Source: Isoetes taiwanensis (Eukaryota; Streptophyta; Lycopodiopsida; Isoetales; Isoetaceae). Taken from it: a stretch of 64,000 bases of DNA. Positions within the stretch are counted from its first letter, which is position 1, and every line of letters begins with the position of its first letter. Below the pieces are notes generated by a model. That model searched no databases and was not told the DNA's origin. It saw nothing but the letters and a program-made list of their open reading frames with translations. A program made the position numbers and the translations under genes. The stretch lies in contig JAJEKV010000087.1 of assembly GCA_021234155.1 (NCBI GenBank), positions 1,373,409 to 1,437,408 of the forward strand, read 5' to 3'. Shown piece by piece: positions 10,269 through 21,159 of this stretch.

Positions 10269-12689
10269 ATTATGAAGAAAGTCGAAAAGAATCATCAAAG
10301 ATATTGTAACATAGTGAGATGGCGTCATTGCTGTGCATATTAAGGCCTCTAATATTCCCAATGATGCTCTGATGGTGCAAAATGATTTTGGTAAGCTTCT
10401 CACCACAATAATGAAAAGATAGGGAGCTAAAGGACATCCTTGTCTCACACCTTTATTCAAAGCGGAAGAAATTACCGGGGAGAACCATTAATTAGGATGG
10501 CGATTGGGATCTAGAGTTGAGGCCTATGATGAGATCAATGATTTTAGTTGGGATACCAATTTTTTTTTTCAAAGAGAGTGTCAAAAATCCCACCTCCACC
10601 CGATTATCAAAAGCTTTCGAGAAGTCAAGTTTTAACGTAACACGATTTCGATTTGTAACTTTCCGCCCAAATTGCATGCCCTCCATAGCTGCAATATAAT
10701 TATCTAGAAAAAACCTATTTGGGAGGAAAGCTGACTGATGCAAATTGATATACTTTTTTGCAAATGCCCTTTTTATCCTATTGGCGTAATTTTTGCACGG
10801 ATCTTATAGGATGAGTTGGTGAGGGAGATAGGTCTCCAATCACTAAAGCAGTAGGATTATTAACTTTTGGAATAAGAGAGATCAATCAATTTGAGATAGC
10901 AGGATGAAGGTGATTATTGAGCCAAAAGCCATGAACCATTGAGACAATATCAGATTTTAAGATCTCCCAAAAATGAGAATAGAATTCAGGAGGGAATCCG
11001 TCTGGTCCAGGACTCTTACCACTGGCAAGACTTGAGAGAGTGGACTTAATCTCCTCCTCAGAAGGAGGCAATTCAAAATTGGGAGATAAGGGATCAGCAA
11101 TATTATCGGCAATGAATTTAGCAAATCAATGCATTCAGAGTGTGGAGTGTCGATCAAAGGGATATCGATTTGGTCACCAAAGATATTAGAATATTTGGAG
11201 TGGAAGAATTCAGCAATATCTTTGGGAGAGTCCAAGGTAATATCAAGGTCATTCTTAATTGTGGTAAGCTGACTCTTGAGCAGCCTATTTCTTGCAATTC
11301 TAAAGAAGAATTTAGAATTGCTACTGTCCATGGAGGAAGAAAATTTAATCTTTGATCTGATTGCTGCCCCTTTAGCTTCATATTCTTCAATGCTTTTGAT
11401 TGACTGTTCTAACTTTGATTCTTGCAAATGAAGATCAAGATTTAAAGGTTCAGCCTGGAGCTTGGTTCTAACAGATTGCATTTGAATCAACAGATTATTT
11501 CTCTCAGCTTTTTTTGACTCCCAATCATTCATAGACCATTGCTTAATCCAAGATTTAGAAGATTTGATCTTAGCATAGAAATCTCTCATAGAGTTGGTTG
11601 CCCTAATTTTGGGAAGATTGGCATAAAAGATCTTAAATTCTCTACAAAAGTTTGTATTTTGGAGTAGGGAACAATTAAATTTATAAGGAATGTTACCCGA
11701 TCTCTTAATGGAAAGAAGATGTTTAGTTTCAAGGAATTGAGGTTGATGGTCTGAAACAGAAGTTCTCTCATCACTTAAAACAAAACTGTTATCCCAAAAA
11801 TCATGGCTAGAGTTGCTTATGTAAAACCTATCCAAGGCACAACAAACTCTAGAGTTACCCTTCTGTTTATTTGTCCAAGTGAATCTTGCAGTTGAAGAGG
11901 GAATATGAGTAAAAAGGAATGTGTCCAGTAGATTGTCCCAATTAATTTTTTCTGTGTTTGACATGTTGAGATTTTTGCCAAGCTTAAGGTCCCATGAACG
12001 GGTGTTGTTAAAATCTCCAGCTAGAATCCAAGAAATTGAATTATGATTCAGAAGCCAAGATCTAATATCCAGCCATAATTTTTCTCTCTCTTTTGAGATA
12101 GTTGAAGCATAAATATTCAGAATTCCAAATTGGGAACCTTTTAAAGTTAAAGATAACTTGACCGCCAACATTTCAAGGGATCAAGTTATAGATCGAACTT
12201 TGAGAAATGTTTCTCCAAATCATAATAAGGCCCCCAGAGGTCAAGGTGGCATCAATCCGGAGGGGAAGAGAAGTCGGGGCCAATCCAATTTGCAAGATTG
12301 GAACATTCAAAATTAGGGAGCCTTAATTCTTGTAAAAGAATAATGTCGACTTGGTATTCCTTTATTTGAGCAATTGCCCTTCTTCTCTTGTGAGGCCCTT
12401 TAATGCCTCTCGAGATTCCATGTCATAATCTTCATGAATAAAGATAGACAAGAATGAGAGAACTAGTAGAATAGGAGCTCTAGAGAAATTTTTAGATTGA
12501 CTTCTAGTAGGCCTTTTGGATTGATAAATCGGTATTAGAGTGTGGAGTGTCCATACGAGCCCATGATTTCTCATTTGATTCCTTCCTTGTGGATTTTTTT
12601 ATTTTTAGGGACCTGGAGTCTTAGAATTTGAAGTAGCTAGAAAATGATCATCATCCGGTGAATTTGTGAAAAATAGAAAGGTAGGCGAG

Positions 12690-15001
12690 TCGTCAATACC
12701 GCTCCTTCCTTCCTCAAGACCAAGAAAGCCGGTACCTTGAGCACCAACAATGACATGTTTGGTCTACTAGACCGCCACCCTAGGGCCTCTACGGAGAAAG
12801 GTCTTGAGTAAGCCCGCATGCCCACGGGAAATATTACCCGGAACACTGCGGCAAACACTGTATGACCCAATGGGAAGTGGGCACCGCATACCTCCGCGGC
12901 AGATAGCCTAGTACCGGCCACATGAAGGGATGTCATAATGGGCCGCAACGCCTGCCCAACGGGAAGGCGCCAGATTTGGATGGTATGGTGAGGAGCTTCT
13001 CAAGTGGGCCGGGCCCCAATGGTGCTGGTTCACAAAGCCTCTTCAATGAGGGGCATTGCAAGAAGGCTTCAAGACCGGGACTACCGGTAGAGTTGTGCCC
13101 ATATACAAAAGCGGGGGACCCCCACAGTGACCAACTATCGTACCATTATGGTCGGGTTCATCTTTGCAAGTTGTTGCACGGATTCTTGGCGGCCGACCAC
13201 ACTTTTGTGAGGATGGAGAGAAGGGCTCTCATGCAGTAGCTTCCTGCATTCTACTAGCTTTATTGACCATATCTTCACTTTAAATACTCCTCATAGAGGA
13301 TAGCTGGGAATCAACGTCCGAAAGTGCATCTTTGTTGCTTTTGTGGATTTCGAAAGGCTTTTGGACACAAAGGCTCGGGATAGGTTGTGTAATGCATTGA
13401 GACATTAAGGATTTGGTCGACTTGCGTAGGAATGCTATATACGGACTATAACGCAGGCTTGCTCAGGTCGCCTCACACTATCGGGGACGTTGTTAGTAGC
13501 ATTGGGTGCTGTGGTCGGCCCTCTATCCCCGACGCCTTCTTAGGAGCTTGTACATTGACCAGCTAGAAGAATGGCTAGGTGAAAGCACCGAGGGGATGCA
13601 CCATAATCCCAGGCAACTCATATATCTTCGATGATGTTGACCGCCGCGATATACCCCGGAGGACATGCAACGCCACCGATGCCTTGGACACTTTCTGCCA
13701 ATTCATCGACATGAGAGATAACTTGGCCAAGGCAAGGGTGCTGCTGGTCCCATCATCCCCGCACCCACGCCTTCCCTCATTCACTTACCGTAGGTAGTGG
13801 AGGTGGCTCAGTCTTATAAGTATTTGGGCATTCAGTTTTCTACTACCACACACCGGATGCATCCATCAGGTTTGGGTCACTGCAGGCCGGAAAGCCCTGT
13901 ATGCAATGCAAAACAAGCGCCACAAGGGTACGTATGCATGCATGGGGTCACTAGGCACACTTGTTTAGGGCCTTGGTTGAACCGGTCCTCCCTCTATGGG
14001 GCGTATGTGTGGGGCCGCTGATATCCCTCACCACTTGGAACCATCTAGAGCGGTGTACAGGTAAGGCCTTCTTGGCCCGGCAGCGGGAGTGAAATCCACG
14101 GGTCCCATATCAGATCTTGCTCCGTGAGACAAGCTTCCTTCCATTACAAGCGGAGGGTCATACTGAACGCCACCTTATTTACTTCCGTGAGGTGGTGGCT
14201 ATGGATGAAGCCCCCGCTGCCCAACCTTGCTTTGGCAGTAAAGTGGGGTCCCGGCAGCAACCTCAAAGTTGCTGAAAGACAAGCAAGCCCGCTGGTTCTC
14301 GCTATGGAATGTGCAGGCACACGCGATGTGGACCGGTGCATACATCGAAGGAACGCTGCGCTTGAAGCAATTTTGATGCTTGCTTCATGGCCAAGCTTTT
14401 GGGATGCAGGCCCATCACATGTCAAGGTGGCAAATTATCGACGCCAGGTTAATCCCATGCTCATGAGGGGCCCACCACTACCGCACACCCATCTACCCAT
14501 GAAAAGCGTAGTGGTGATTGCTTCCATCTCAAGACAGTGCACACCACCTCGCATTGAGAGACGGGAGATGGATTCGGGAGCCGCGGTGAGGATAGAGCCG
14601 GGCCGGCCATTGTCAGCGCCATTGAGGATGAAAGTCACGCCCAGGCCTGTCCGGTGTACCAAAGATATGGGCTTTCGGTATGCTCTGCTATTGTGCCCCA
14701 TCAGCCTTGCATGAGCTACCGAAAGCACAAACCCAGAGGCTTGTTGGGATCGTATCCAGGAGGTAACGGATACGCAGACTTCGGCATATGCCCCCGTCCG
14801 ACATTAACCTCGGATAAAATACTTGTGATTATGTATATAATCATGCGGATGTCGCATCCTTATTGCTACTAAGGTTTTTCCGAAAACCCTTTCAGGGGTT
14901 TTAATCCCGGTAGTAATTTCTTTGCCTCTTTGTACTTGGGTCCCATAGGCCGAATTTGGTCTCGTGGATCTATAAAATCATATTCTATTCTATTCTATTC
15001 T
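12690..15001 (+). mobile_element. 5'-truncated LINE of a second family, plus strand
   Basis: It lies inside the ORF1 tail of the minus-strand LINE. It is more GC-rich than its host, contains a decayed reverse transcriptase and ends in a pentanucleotide tail (TATTC)4 at 14981-15000, a LINE-like 3' end. The left edge is approximate, set where ORF1-like sequence of the host stops. I could not find a convincing target duplication. Confidence 0.68.
12930..14730 (+). pseudogene. Reverse-transcriptase remnant of the plus-strand LINE
   Basis: Recognisable pieces in order: LPNGKAPDLDGM (about 12950, start of the fingers region); VTNYRTIMVG (13128-13157, the NYRPI-type motif); VAFVDFERLLDTKARDRL (about 13330-13390, motif A); GPLSPT (about 13515, from the QGCPLSPT motif); YIFDDVD (about 13620, catalytic [FY]xDD) with ALDTFCQFIDMRDN after it; VAQSYKYLGIQFS (13801-13839); and a basic C-terminal region with ILLRETSF in one frame (about 14110). 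Frame changes between pieces show it cannot make a protein. Motif spacing and wording differ from the minus-strand L1, so it is a separate family. Confidence 0.75.
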
Positions 15002-15690
15002 CTAGGATATTTTCTTTTTCAAAGAAAATCATGTTCAAGATCATGGGGCAAGCCCAAAATTTGGATTGACAAACAATCGTGGTTTGATTCGAGGACTTCA
15101 AGAAAGAATTACCATTAATTTCAATTAAACATGAAGGTTGGAATAGATCTTGCACGGAAGTTGTGTCTTTGCATCCTTGTCACCATAAAAGTGGAAGTAC
15201 CTTCGGAGCAGTCTGGCGCCACACACCTTGGTAGTTTCTTTCACGACTCATACATTGTTATACTTACATTAAGCGTATTAAGCGCATTAGCATTTCCCCT
15301 TATTTGCATTTTATGTCACAACCATAACCTAAGTGCCCTTATTTGCATTTATATCCGAACCATAACCGAAGTGCATTTGTTTCCAATCTGCTCATCTCTA
15401 ATGTCCACTTGTAACTTTCGGACAACCTTAAAGCAATCTTTGAGAGATGGAGCAATTTAAGTTTGGGGTTTGATGGTTAATAGGGGAGGAAAAATCAATG
15501 AGTGGGACAACTGGTAAAGGAGGACATAGAGTGAGTGTTGTGCAAGTCGATGTGGTAGCTTTTGGAGGGCAAGAACTTGAGCGGATATTGGCATTACAAT
15601 ATCCGCTTGAAATCTCACCAATAGTGTCGATAAAACTTTGAACTGTTAGTATGCATTACCTTGTCTTCATTGTTGTGAGAACTTGCAAGA
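15002..15690. other. Sequence between nested LINE and LINE ORF1, unassigned
   Basis: AT-rich, no recognisable coding. It must belong to the nested insertion or a further one, since host ORF1 resumes at about 15692. Near-repeated phrases such as CTTATTTGCATTT occur at 15295-15350. Confidence 0.4.
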
Positions 15691-15691
15691 T

Positions 15692-17385
15692 TTACATTTT
15701 TGCTACTAGATTCAGATGATCAAAGTTGGCTTGCCGAGCATCTGTTTTGCTAGAGTCCAATTTGAGAATTGGAGTATCACCAATGCTACCATTTTCCATA
15801 ATTAATGACTCTTCACACCTTTTTGTTTGGGAAGAGATCTTAATCCCATGCTGGATATTTTTTGGGGGAGGCTGAATAACTTTAGGAGCTGCCTTATTAT
15901 TCTTGCAAACAACCTTGGCTTTTACATCTGTCAATATGTTATTCAAAGTCTTGTGTAAGTCAACCTCCATGGGGAATTTACCTTTTGACATCAATTTGTT
16001 GAAGTTCCTCTCCTTATCTTGTTGTGAAATAACTGAAGCATTATGCTGAGAAGAGGGGCCCGTTGGTTTGGCATTTTGAAGCAGAGGAAGGTCACCCTTA
16101 TTTAGAATTTTAATACCTCCATAAGGCACAGAAGGAGCATTAAAAACTTGAGAGGAAACTGAATTTGCTGAACTTTCTTGTTGATCCAACCTCTGCTATC
16201 TTTTTTTCTCAATTCTCCTTTTGCTGCCATTAGATTTTGTCCAATCTGTCTGATAGTGTTTGGCATGGGTTTGGCCAATGTAATCTGAAATTTTGTATTG
16301 TTTACCAAAGCTTGAGCTTCTGCCATCATCATTGACCTTTACTGATTTGTCTCCAAATTTATCTACAGCTTCTTCTGGTGTAGCATTTGCATTATTCCCA
16401 GCCACATACTGACACATCTTTGAAGAAAAATGCCTGGAGTTGCAGTTAGGGCAGGATGCAGGTAGACAACCCATCTAAGCTGGAGGTTAATTTCTTTGCC
16501 AAAGAAATCTAAGATTGGGATGGAGGTGGGGACAGGCTTAGAAATATCCAGTTGAATGTAGCATTTAGGGGGCTTATATGGTGAATAATCAGTTGAAATG
16601 TAGGTCCCAATTGAGTTGAAAATGGCTGAAAAACAGTCTTCATTCCAATATACGGGATTAAGCTCACTCATGCTAACAGAAGCAACAAAGAATTTACCAA
16701 AATCCTCCAAAGATAGTTGAGGGCCCCATTTTAGGAAAACCAGTTGGAATGTATTAAAAGTGGATCTGGCTATTTTCAAAAGGTAGTTGGCAGTTCGAGA
16801 GTTTGCACATTCTATCAAAAGATAGGGATAGTTTAGCCAGTAAATAGAGTTGACAATGATCCCTTTATGAAGTTTGAGAATATGACCTCATAATTTATCA
16901 ATTTGAATACCTACTTTATCCACACAACAACTGCAGTTGAAGATAAAGAGCTAATTCTTGAGGCAATTAAAGGAGAATCAAGCTTGATACCTCAGAACAT
17001 TGGAACATTTGGCGCTTGGAGATTGTTAAACTCCTCTGCTAGTTGTTGATCAGAAAGAACTGGTTGTATTGGTCTCGGGACACCATGAGGTAGAGGAACA
17101 CCTTCAGCATTTAGAGCAGGAGCAATGCCATTGGGACCCGGATCTTTAGATAAATTGTCCCAAGATGGAACATCGGAGGAAAGGTAATTCATGTCTTTGG
17201 AGAGGAAGTTTAAGTCAGCAAAATCACCAAATTTGAAGACCATAGAAGGATTTTTGTGATAGAAACTTAACTGGTTAAGCAGGTCGGATCGACCAGCCAT
17301 GCAAAAAAATGAGGGAGTTTGCAATTAGGTTTTTAGATGTATACGGGTTTTTTTTGAGCAAAGGATTTTGAATATTTGGAGACAT
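15692..17385 (-). pseudogene. LINE ORF1 (nucleic-acid-binding, zinc-knuckle)
   Basis: It starts at the ATG at 17385 (MSPNIQNPLLKKNPYTS) and changes frame near 17290. The middle part (16818-16480) has DUF4283-like features: FGKFFVASVSMSELNPVYW and LDISKPVPTSIPILDFFG. A zinc knuckle follows at about 16450-16415 (CPNCNSRHFSSKMC, C-x2-C-x3-H-x5-C). The C-terminal part is polar and Lys/Ser-rich, ending LNLVAKM at 15692. More of the tail may survive at 12690-12435. The DUF4283-plus-knuckle order is typical of plant L1 ORF1 proteins that bind LINE RNA. Several frame changes make it non-functional. Confidence 0.8.
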
Positions 17386-18057
17386 TATGAGAAAAAGCCG
17401 TGTGGTGAAACAAATAAGGACAAAAAGTTTTAGAGAGATGAGCGGGGAAATGCAAACAAGAAAGAGAGGAGGAAGAAATCTAAGGCAAAAGAAATTAAAT
17501 TCTAGCAAGAGAAAGGCCGTAGAAATACCCAAATTTTACCCCTTCCAGGACAATTGGGTGCACATGGCAACAAGATCTAGCAATTGGATTCACCAAGATG
17601 CTTTTCATTGTAGACTTTAACTGTGATTTTGTGATCAAAGTCTTCTTTGTAGACTCTAAAAGTACCTGTAGCAGCAATATCTTTGTGCCCAACAAATTCC
17701 TTCAACCAAGATTCAATTATCTCAATTTCAAATTCAGGGCAACTAGGAGAGAAAGAGTATTCAATTTGGAATAGATTATCTGGAAAAATTTAATTGTGAA
17801 TGAGGCTATTCCAGAGATCTGAATCTTTCCCTTTGAGAAATCCACAAATTAACCTTGAACCCTGCCACAGAATTGTGAAAATTTGAGTGTCCATAGAGTG
17901 TTCAATAAGGGTAGCAAGCAATTAAGCACCAGAATCGATCAGAAGGAGGAAGGATCGATCAATCTTGATCAAGTTTTTCCCAGAAGAGAGTTCGAACTGA
18001 AAGAACCGCCATTTTCAAGAAAATAGGCGCACCGCTATTTTTCGTGGGCTCTTCCTT
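17386..18057 (-). promoter_or_regulatory. 5' UTR/internal promoter region of the 12-kb LINE
   Basis: Lies between the target duplication at 18058 and the ORF1 ATG at 17385. No conserved protein frame. It should hold the internal promoter expected of an L1, but I see no specific motif. Confidence 0.55.
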
Positions 18058-18070
18058 ATCTTATCATTTT
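18058..18070 (+). repeat. Right target-site duplication of the 12-kb LINE
   Basis: ATCTTATCATTTT, identical to 5996-6008. After it the sequence rejoins the paralogous segment (GGATTAAGAATCAATTCAA). Confidence 0.88.
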
Positions 18071-18674
18071 GGATTAAGAATCAATTCAATTAAGACATCT
18101 GACTCAATAATGCGTCCATATGTGCTCTGTAATGCATTCATTCATGTGCTATGTAATAATGTATCATGGACGTTTCAGTTTCTATTAACTCAATCAGTTC
18201 ATTTCTCTTCAACATTAATCAGGCAATTTATGTGGCTGTGAGTTTGGGAATTTACCAATGCCCATATTTGACGCTGACTGATTATTCACCAAACCGACGG
18301 GGGGAGTGTAGCAGTAATACTAAGGAAATATAGGGAAGGAATTTCCACTTTATAACACTATTTTCCATGCAAAAGGATAACAACCGCATCAAATTGTCAT
18401 CCGAAGTGAAGGTTGTGCAAGGCCATTCATTGGGTGGATATTTGGTGGGTGTACCTCCTCAACAAAAAAATGTCACAACTTTCACGGATAATTTTGTCGT
18501 TTTTCTTTTGTCATTTACAAAATAATAATGATGTTGATCATGTAGATAATAAAGGCCCACATGATCTCCGGAGAAAAGCGTTCTATAATTGTAGAATGTG
18601 CATAGCATATTGCACTCTCTCATTCCAGAAAAAGACAATCCATTATAGAAATGAAATGATTGATGGACCCTTAA

Positions 18675-19039
18675 CCGGCATCGAGGAAGGCTTTTTTGAT
18701 CAAGGCATTTCGGCCGTTGATTTTGCCCCGTGATAGGGCATAATAGGCAAGCAAACTCGGGAAGGGACAATGGCGCATTCATCCTCCTTAGCCAGGCATG
18801 CTAATAATCTACGAACCTATGATAATTGATCTGACCGCCAAACCTCGATAACCCATCTGACCCTACCGAACCTTTGATAATCCATCTACAGACTTGCCGT
18901 AACCTCCGAAAATCCAGCTATGGATGAGGAACCTTGCTTTTTCGATTAAAGGGGATAAATTTCATGCTCGCCCATTGCCTCAAATAAATGAGCTCATCCG
19001 AGGTAATGGGCTCCCCTGTAGTGTTTATCCCCGTCTTAA
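18675..19039 (+). mobile_element. 365-bp insertion at TTAA, unclassified
   Basis: Copy B lacks this stretch. It has one CTTAA where copy A has CTTAA at 18670-18674 and again at 19035-19039. Inside are degenerate ~30-bp units around CCAAACCTCGATAACCCATC and CGAACCTTTGATAATCCATC. A TTAA target recalls piggyBac-type elements, but the ends show no clear inverted repeat. It could equally be a solo LTR or another element. Confidence 0.5.
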
Positions 19040-19120
19040 AGAATCAATGGCAAAATAAAAATTACATTACTACCATTTAAAAGGAACCTTTTTAATGTGA
19101 TGAGGATATCCCAATGCAAG

Positions 19121-19906
19121 AGGCGGCCAAAGAGCATATGCACGGGGAGCCGGTAGTGGCAGCTTCCAAATAGCAGGGCTTTAGATGGTGCGTGTAGTCC
19201 GCAGCTTCGGATAGCACCTGAGCTTCAGGATGGCACATGTAGTTCGGGTTCGACCCGCCCGCAAGATTGGCATTTGAACCTCTTCGTTGGGGTCCGTGGA
19301 GAGAGAACCGGGTCGATTCTAGATCTAGAGGTAGTCTGCGCACTTCTTTACGTACATCATGCATATTCGGAGCCGGTGGAACTTTTACTGCCCAAAGAGT
19401 GGGTGCCCCCACCGATGAGACCACGCCATCTCTTCTGGTTCATTTTTCAAAGATCCGGGGATAGGTTGTATGTGTTACAGCATGGGGAGCCACTTGAAGG
19501 GCACTCTCTTTTTTCGTGCAAGAGGACCTCTCCGCAATTGGGTTAACTCGACGGGCGCGTGACGAGCTATGCAGGGTTGGAGAGGCTCAGGCCCGGAAAA
19601 ATGGGCGCTTTATCGTGGAGGCTCAAAGACTTATTTTTTGATCAAGGGGCCTTCCAACCCCGGGGTTGGGGTACTCTTAGTTGCCTACCCACGCCTTGGT
19701 TTTGTTATAATTGGTTTTGTTTTAGTTGCTATGTTACGTAAGGGGTTTAGTCCCCATGTCTTCTTTAAATGGTTCGGGCTTATGCCCTTTCTTGGCTTCA
19801 AGGTTGGAGTTTGAGTTCTAGTTTGGGCTTACGCCCTTTGTCTTGCTCGGCCCCATAAGCTTGGAGACTTCCTGGACGTAAAAATTTTATCTTATCTTAT
19901 CTTAAG
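19121..19906 (+). mobile_element. LINE-like 3' fragment with (TTATC)n tail
   Basis: Absent from copy B. It is flanked by ATGCAAG (19114-19120 and 19907-19913) and ends in (TTATC)3 at about 19887-19901. Several plus-strand frames of 80-90 codons are open but none has a domain I can name. GC content and the pentanucleotide tail resemble the plus-strand LINE ending at 15000, so a 5'-truncated LINE is the likeliest reading. Confidence 0.6.
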
Positions 19907-20568
19907 ATGCAAGCTTAAGCTTTGAAGAGAGGGTCCATTTGTACTCCGCCAACAATCAGTATCTCTTTTTAATGCCTTATTATTCACATGAAGAACTTTT
20001 ATCTGTGGATGTTGTGGGCAATGTAATTTTCTAATATGTATGCGAATTGTGGGGACATGAAAATGGCAGAGAAATTTCACTGATGTTCTTCATCTAAACT
20101 CTGTTTGCCTTGCGGGGTCTCTGCGCGTGTTTAATATTCATGCATGGCATGTGTGTTTGCAATGCAAAATAACAATGAGAATATAACATGTGTTTAATAT
20201 TAGTTTTGTTGTTTTGTTCAATCATGTTAAAAACTTATATACTTGTTACTAGTTTGGAGCACTATGCATCAGAGACTATGCAATTCGCAGCATCGCCTAC
20301 GCCTACCAACATGGAACGTCAAAACAAAAAATATGTAAATATACCTTCAAGGCAATGGAGGGCAACCCTCTGTGCGTAACACCTTGTTTATTTATTTGAG
20401 ATTATGATTTATTATGTGGTTGTCCTACATTAAAAATTTAGAGCCTGTTCAGGGGCCAATATGTAGCCATGATTTATTACTACTAGTAACAGCTGGGCAT
20501 TTGATTGGATTGAATAAGTGAAGCTAGACAAAATGAACAAATTGGAAGAAGGGTAGTCTTCTCCATGT

Positions 20569-20757
20569 ATGAGAAAGGCTGCACGTCGCAAGAATTGTTA
20601 TGTTCCTCAAGTTGCTCCAATTCAGTCTGTAGATTTAGTATCTCCTGCGGTTGTTACAATGGACATCCCTCCACTTGATCCATTGGCATTGCGAAACCAG
20701 AGGGCCGATCCAATTGCTGTTAGTAATTTTATGGATGCGGAACATCGACCTGGTTAG
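20569..20757 (+). CDS. Exon-like ORF, unknown
   Basis: A 62-codon frame starting MRKAARRKNCYVPQVAPIQ and running on as DIPPLDPLALRNQR. It ends close to a possible splice donor (CTG|GTTAGC, about 20753). Its Pro-rich, low-repetition composition looks more protein-like than its surroundings, but no family is recognised and no partner exon is seen. It lies just outside the duplicated segment. Confidence 0.22.
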   Translation: MRKAARRKNCYVPQVAPIQSVDLVSPAVVTMDIPPLDPLALRNQRADPIAVSNFMDAEHRPG

Positions 20758-20869
20758 CTTTATTTATATCGAAGATATGCATATTAAGTTCCCAAAATGT
20801 TGTTTGAGTGTGGTATTACCTAAGATTTCCTAAGGTTTGTACATGTATTCGTAGCCTAATCTTCTAATC

Positions 20870-21118
20870 TAATAAGAAAATAGCGTCCCGTGAGTGCAAT
20901 CTGTCACTGCGGGAGTGAGTATTCCACGACCATCCGACGGTGGAGGATGCGCCACGTGGCGCGATCTCGGCCGTCCGTGGGCCTTGGCCTCTCAAAAGCT
21001 CCCAAGTTTGGTGGACAAAATTTTTTTGGTTTACCAGGGACTCGAACCCTGGACATTGCCCCCCAAACCCCCCACCCTTACCACTAGACCAACCAGTCTT
21101 TTCTTGAAATAATAAGAA
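20870..21118 (-). mobile_element. tRNA-derived SINE with target duplications
   Basis: On the minus strand the 5' end carries a Pol III A box (TGGTCTAGTGGTAAG, at about 21077-21091) and a B box (GGTTCGAGTCC, at about 21038-21048), spaced as in tRNA genes. The body of about 150 bp is non-tRNA and includes a CCACGTGG palindrome. TAATAAGAA flanks the element at 20870-20878 and 21110-21118. The tRNA head does not pair as a working tRNA (no 7-bp acceptor stem), so this is a SINE. The head looks Glu/Asp-like, but I cannot fix the parent tRNA. Confidence 0.82.
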
Positions 21119-21159
21119 GTCCATGCTTAGTTAAGGCTGGGGCCTAATTAATTCAAGGA

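Larger units (their letters stand above)
8517..10271. mobile_element. 1.75-kb insertion within LINE ORF2
   Basis: The insertion splits the reverse-transcriptase reading just after the catalytic motif. Its edges show similar 14-mers (8503-8516 ATGAAAAAACTCGA; 10272-10285 ATGAAGAAAGTCGA, 12/14), a candidate target duplication. Inside are two tandem duplications, an 18-T run and a long inverted repeat reaching the right edge. No protein is recognisable. It may be a composite of several insertions. Confidence 0.55.
6655..12435 (-). pseudogene. LINE ORF2: endonuclease, reverse transcriptase, zinc-ribbon tail
   Basis: The AP-endonuclease domain begins near 12435 (MTWNLEG...KRRAIAQIKEY), then DIILLQELRLPNF (about 12330), ILAGDFNNTRSWD (about 12030) and SDHQPQF (about 11730). 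The reverse transcriptase follows: GKSPGPDGFPPEFY (about 11000), HQSAFLPNR and LKLDFSKAFD (about 10740-10620), GVRQGCPLAPYLF (about 10445) and a degenerate YNIFDDSF for the catalytic [FY]xDD (about 10300). After the 8517-10271 insertion it resumes with CVLIGVNDRHDILGIRC (about 8430), LLGMPLALDISIKNMW and LSIAGRTIIASF (8400-8240), and ends in a zf-RVT-like region (WNSHCAPKYLTLFGH; HIFNCP near 7210). At least five frameshifts are needed. About 25 residues expected after the catalytic motif seem to be missing at the insertion. Confidence 0.9.
6005..18057 (-). mobile_element. Full-length L1-type LINE with nested insertions
   Basis: The element runs from about 18057 (5') to a 28-base T run at 6005-6032, which is its poly(A) tail read from the plus strand. 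Along the minus strand it has a 5' UTR (18057-17386), ORF1 (17385-15692, with more ORF1 tail near 12690-12435) and ORF2 (about 12435-6655). The 13-bp target duplication and the empty paralogous site define both ends. A plus-strand LINE lies inside ORF1 (about 12690-15690) and another insertion lies inside ORF2 (8517-10271). Without these the element would be about 7.3 kb, a normal L1 size. Frameshifts and stops show that it is dead. Confidence 0.9.
5485..20552 (+). repeat. Copy A of inverted duplicated segment, split by insertions
   Basis: Pieces at about 5485-6008, 18058-18674, 19040-19120 and 19907-20552 match, in order, the reverse complement of 45850-42372. Together they make about 2 kb of ancestral sequence. 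Copy A is interrupted by a 12-kb LINE, a 365-bp insertion at TTAA and a LINE-like element, none of which is in copy B. No coding potential is evident in the ancestral sequence, so it may be a dispersed repeat or a small segmental duplication. Identity is uneven, with many small indels, so the duplication is old. Confidence 0.82.

Noticed and set aside
12637-12948. 103-codon minus-strand ORF within the nested LINE
   Set aside because: Antisense to the plus-strand LINE sequence. No domain.
21021-21095. A working tRNA gene
   Set aside because: A and B boxes are present, but there is no matching acceptor stem, and the sequence continues into a SINE body with target duplications.
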